NCBI GenBank assembly: GCA_964399735.1 | Contig: CAYNSO010000014.1 | Location: 1-55,726, forward strand | Direction: 5' to 3' | Length of the DNA: 55,726 nucleotides | Source of the DNA: Fontivivens sp964399735 | Lineage (GTDB): Bacteria; Zhuqueibacterota; Zhuqueibacteria; Residuimicrobiales; Krinioviventaceae | Part shown: positions 53,401-55,726 of the stretch, piece after piece | How the letters are laid out: each line of letters starts with the position of its first letter | How positions within the stretch are numbered: position 1 is the stretch's first letter | Notes under the pieces: model-generated | The model's input: only the letters and a program-made list of their open reading frames with translations | Told to the model about the DNA's origin: nothing | Databases searched by the model: none | Position numbers and translations under genes: made by a program

Positions 53401-54007
53401 ATATAACCAGGAAAAAGAGCGGCTGGACTTTTTAAAGACCCAGCGCGATGATCTGGTTAAAGCAAGACAAGATCTTAAAGAGACAATTAATATCATAAAT
53501 AAAACCGCGCGGGAAAAATTTATGTCAACCTTCCAGGAAATTCAAAAGAATTTTTCCGAAGTGTTTAAAACATTTTTTGAAGGCGGAAGAGCGAGTATTG
53601 TTCTGCGTGAGGAAGACGACCCCCTGGAAGCGGATATAGATATTTTTGCAACCCCGGGCGGGAAAAAGTTGTCATCCTTGCAGTTAATGTCCGGGGGAGA
53701 AAAATCATTGACGGCCGTTTCATTACTTTTTGCGATATACCTGGTAAAACCGAGCCCGTTTTGTATTTTTGATGAAGTTGATGCTCCACTGGATGATGTT
53801 AATGTGGATAGATTTTCCCGGGCTTTGCAGGAATATTCGCAAAACACTCAGTTCATTGTTGTTACCCATAATAAACTTACCATGCGCGCAGCCAACCAGC
53901 TATATGGTGTAACCATGGAAGAAAAAGGTGTTTCCAGAGTTGTATCAGTCAAGTTTGATAAAGCTATGGAATATGCAAGTGAAGGGCAAATCCCTGCGGG
54001 AGAATAA
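50429..54007 (+). CDS. smc: Chromosome partition protein SMC
   Basis: A 1192-residue ATPase of the condensin complex that organises the chromosome. Start is a TTG with only a weak AGGT upstream. The N-terminal head has Walker A (GPNGCGKS, 31-38); two long coiled coils flank a hinge (about 510-660, YPAGVRYLATNEVENFKTFG); the C-terminal head has the ABC signature LMSGGEKSLTAV and Walker B FCIFDEVDAPLDD. Length is standard. Partners ScpA and ScpB are not in the window. A TATAAT at 50411 lies close upstream, so the leader may be very short. The GWxTD gene follows 15 bases later. Confidence 0.97.
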   Translation: MKLAELNIVGFKSFAKKTNLLLHDGMTVIVGPNGCGKSNIVDAIRWVMGEQKSNVLRSEKMDNVIFAGSASAKPVGMAEVSLKIENTRNLLPVDYSEVVITRRLFRSGESQYLINGNQCRLKDIMDMFMDTGMAISSYSVIELPQVEQLLNGKPEERRKIFEEAAGVTRYKLRRKATLRKLESTETDLIRIEDIMSEVEKTVRSLKRQVSKAEKYQEISVQLRDLEIKMADYSYSRYLNELEPLQTKLKILRDERGSVSSSLANQEASFESMRHKLLELESKLSDGQRDYNTKTHEIQKFEERVLVNSERVRSLKESQERYSAERSSLLERVADLEKDFDEANYILKNSKKDLLTEQENYTIQNDKYSNLRTEFENKREQVRDSEAHILRYTEELSKKQNEGERLKATEENLSSRLQQIRDERENLNKRLTELARQIAEVEKQKGVLTEELAGKRQKHEDITKKAAEAKASLESLQKAEMQERNRIEVLENQAEMVKRLLESYQDYPAGVRYLATNEVENFKTFGALANLLHVEAEHRPAIAAALGELATYLVVEDSKAAFTGIGLLQQEKKGSVAFLPLKQIFKHLPEQPKIEDLGVIGWANEMVQCEDRYKAVSDLILGSYLIVQDIETAHRLFDSVKTQKINIVTLGGEVLAHWGLVKGGSHNKKQTDFVGRQEQYDELLKEIEQVKGAVEQRRRVMAQRSEQVGSYISEAEALLVSIQNLEDLVSAKKLELGQLQYEEQSIRETCKEREQENSRLVQQMGSLDENLKTKNFDTHDLQKKRQELAEKSTVYKEELKGLEEKLTELSSQVQEAQVAVAKLQGSYESRQRESDSLRNQIHEAKRMIELRDQETKRASEEIAELAEINETYNEKIQELKDQRTLIQQTLEKLKEEQYQVNVKVDEFEKGIRNIRGKAEVISETVHQHELRISELTMSIENLKNKMSADFEYIIERKAIDESINYDEIKKEIEDYREKLKSFGLVNLLALKEYNQEKERLDFLKTQRDDLVKARQDLKETINIINKTAREKFMSTFQEIQKNFSEVFKTFFEGGRASIVLREEDDPLEADIDIFATPGGKKLSSLQLMSGGEKSLTAVSLLFAIYLVKPSPFCIFDEVDAPLDDVNVDRFSRALQEYSQNTQFIVVTHNKLTMRAANQLYGVTMEEKGVSRVVSVKFDKAMEYASEGQIPAGE

Positions 54008-54022
54008 TTAAGGAGAAACTCA

Positions 54023-55489
54023 ATGCATCCTAAAAACCAAATTACAGGGCGTTTTATTTTATTTGTTTTACTCTCTGTTTTTTTATCTATGCCTGTTTCC
54101 GAAATCATTGCCGGGGAACAAGCAGACAGCGCTGCTGTGCCATTTAATTTCGGTATGGATTGGAACCGGTTTCGGTATTCCGACAGCTTGACCTATTTTG
54201 AGTTTAGCGCAACTCTGTACCGTTCTTTACTGAATTATTTGCCGGACGAAAAAAATACTTTTAGCGCCCAATTTATGGTAACTGCCGAGATACTGGAAGG
54301 TGATTCCGTTATTGCCAGACGGCAATGGATTAACGTTAATGCTGTGGACAGCTTGACGGAAATTCTCGATAACCAGCGTTTATATTGTGTAAACAACTTT
54401 GTTTTAAAGCCGGGCGAGTACAATTTCAGAATGAATATTTCTGATCCAAATGCCCAGGGGCGCGAGGCAACAGAGATGTACCCTGTGCAGATAGACGATT
54501 ACAAATCCGACAAATTGCAGTTAAGTGATATTCAATTGGCAACAACGATTGAAAAAGATACCAGTAAAAATTTGTATGTAAAAAATGGCTACCGGATTAT
54601 GCCGAATTCCAATTCTTTGTATGGTATCGGGCTGCCTATTTTGTATTGTTATATGGAAATTTACAACCTGGCAAGCGCAACAACAGAAAATGGGAACAAG
54701 TATAAAATTTCTTATTCAATATTAAATAAAGACGGCAAAGTTGTAAAAACCTTGCCACCCAAAGAAAAATTAAAACCGGGCGCATCCTCGGTTGAGGTTA
54801 ACGGCATGAATGTGGTCACACTGGTTTCGGGCGCATATACTCTTGCTATTGAAGTGGAAGACATGGAAAGCGGAGAAAAGGTGTCCGGGCAACGGAAATT
54901 TTATGTTTACCGGGAAGACGATTTTGCCGAGGGAGGCGCTTTGTTCAAAAGCCAGGAAGTGGCAACAGGCGAGGGCAGCCCCGGACTGGATGCCGATCGT
55001 TACGATGTGATGAGCGAAAAGGATATTGACCAGGAGTTTGAATATGGCACTTATATATCCACCCGTGAAGAACGATCTACTTTTAAAAAGCTAAACCTGG
55101 AAGGCAAGCGCTCTTTTATAAAAGAATTTTGGGCAAAACGCGATCAAACCCCCGGTACTCCTGATAATGAATTCAAGCAGGATTATCTTGGTCGAATAGA
55201 TATGGCCAATTATCATTACAAAGCCGCCTTCCGGGAAGGCTGGAAAAGCGACAGAGGCAGGGTTTTGCTGGTTTATGGTAAACCCGATGAAATTGAACGA
55301 TACCCCTTTAGCAATGAAAATCGCCCTTATGAATTCTGGCATTATTTTTCAATTCAGGGCGGGGTAATTTTTATTTTTGTTGACCGCAGGAATATGGGAG
55401 ATATGGAGTTGGTGCATTCAACAGCCAGGGGCGAGTTGTATGATGCGGAATGGACTCGCTGGATAACATCAGACGGGTCAACTCAATAA
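54023..55489 (+). CDS. GWxTD-domain protein
   Basis: A 488-residue exported protein with a signal peptide (about 1-30, ending EIIAGEQ). The middle is beta-rich. The C-terminal part carries the GWxTD-domain core: REEFSTYI-type helices, FWAKRDQTPGTPDNEF, and AAFREGWKSDRGRVLLVYGK (GWKSD variant, Ser for Thr) with a YPF follow-on and EFWHYFSIQGGVIFIFVD. The function is unknown; the domain is characteristic of FCB and related bacteria. AAGGAGAAACTC precedes the ATG. Co-transcribed with smc, with a terminator directly after. Confidence 0.88.
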   Translation: MHPKNQITGRFILFVLLSVFLSMPVSEIIAGEQADSAAVPFNFGMDWNRFRYSDSLTYFEFSATLYRSLLNYLPDEKNTFSAQFMVTAEILEGDSVIARRQWINVNAVDSLTEILDNQRLYCVNNFVLKPGEYNFRMNISDPNAQGREATEMYPVQIDDYKSDKLQLSDIQLATTIEKDTSKNLYVKNGYRIMPNSNSLYGIGLPILYCYMEIYNLASATTENGNKYKISYSILNKDGKVVKTLPPKEKLKPGASSVEVNGMNVVTLVSGAYTLAIEVEDMESGEKVSGQRKFYVYREDDFAEGGALFKSQEVATGEGSPGLDADRYDVMSEKDIDQEFEYGTYISTREERSTFKKLNLEGKRSFIKEFWAKRDQTPGTPDNEFKQDYLGRIDMANYHYKAAFREGWKSDRGRVLLVYGKPDEIERYPFSNENRPYEFWHYFSIQGGVIFIFVDRRNMGDMELVHSTARGELYDAEWTRWITSDGSTQ

Positions 55490-55504
55490 GTTCGTAAATT
55501 ACAG

Positions 55505-55529
55505 GCCGCTTTTTAAAAGCGGCTTTTTT
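55505..55529 (+). terminator. Rho-independent terminator after the GWxTD gene
   Basis: GCCGCTTTTTAAAAGCGGC folds into a perfect 6-bp GC-rich stem (extended by A/T pairs) followed by six T residues, 15 bases after the stop. Confidence 0.88.
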
Positions 55530-55707
55530 ATTACTATTTATTGATATTTTATCTCTATTTCGGAAAAAAATAATAGCATTTATAACAGATACTTTCTATA
55601 TTCACTTGTAATTGGCAACATCAAATCATTATATATTTTGGTTCTATATGCTTTTGTATGGGTAATTTTATCGATTGAACCATTGTTAAAAGTATAAGAG
55701 GCACAAT

Positions 55708-55726
55708 ATGAACACATTGTATCAAG
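55708..55726 (+). CDS. Possible start of a gene cut by the window end
   Basis: ATG at 55708 with AAGAGG five bases upstream (MNTLYQ...). Only six codons are visible, so no product can be assigned. Confidence 0.35.

Noticed and set aside
1..55726. CRISPR arrays, tRNA or rRNA genes, phage or plasmid genes
   Set aside because: None could be supported by inspection of either strand.

Overview
The window looks like chromosomal DNA of a Gram-negative bacterium of the Fibrobacterota-Chlorobiota-Bacteroidota (FCB) superphylum, most likely an uncultured Calditrichota/KSB1-like lineage. The pointers are two giant secreted proteins with C-terminal sorting domains of the 'YPNPFNP' type, a GWxTD-domain protein, a Wzi-like outer-membrane protein, a rhomboid with an FCB-type C-terminal tail, and several outer-membrane or lipoprotein signals. 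The lineage is inferred from gene content only; there is no rRNA or tRNA here. A 100-N scaffold gap shows that this is a draft, probably metagenome-derived, assembly.

Layout. (1) 0-20.96 kb is housekeeping: trxB, a LiaF-like membrane protein and a radical-SAM YhcC-like protein on +; then on - an outer-membrane barrel/rhomboid/amidase operon, nadB, a degenerate receiver, and an EIIA/DUF2007/hisS/TrmH/CPBP operon; then on + nitroreductase/Gfo-Idh-MocA/Nif3 and UbiA/dtd/maf/rodZ-like/mpl/R3H. (2) 21.0-36.3 kb is a surface-glycan or glycolipid locus made of two minus-strand operons. One is Wzi-like, GT2, GT2, DUF3108, GT2, radical SAM, PHP hydrolase. The other is GT2, SAM methyltransferase, flippase-like membrane protein, GT2. 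They are separated by an AT-rich island (29.6-32.25 kb) holding a beta-propeller gene, a decayed beta-helix gene and palindromic repeats. (3) 36.9-38.6 kb holds a lytic transglycosylase and a DUF6807/PmoA-like lipoprotein. (4) 39.2-49.8 kb holds two giant secreted proteins, one dockerin-like and one with a cohesin-like N-terminus, and two lipoproteins. (5) 49.9-55.5 kb holds a SUI1/YciH protein, smc and a GWxTD protein.

The most notable signals are these. Both giant secreted-protein genes are preceded by near-consensus sigma-54 (-24/-12) promoters and share an upstream palindromic motif (CAGG...AAAATATACCTG), which suggests a common enhancer-binding activator. A family of MITE-like palindromic repeats shares the terminal inverted repeat CTGTA(T/G)CAAAAG; one copy may supply a promoter. 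The 100-N gap in the rodZ-like gene is flanked by an exact 55-bp duplication whose collapse restores one open frame, so the gap is artificial. An R3H protein carries two tandem R3H units. The UbiA-family gene has a strong promoter and a perfect Shine-Dalgarno, but no canonical start codon at the right distance. The glycan locus has five paralogous membrane GT2s plus an unusual radical-SAM/PHP/DUF3108 set and no recognisable Wzx, Wzy or ABC exporter.
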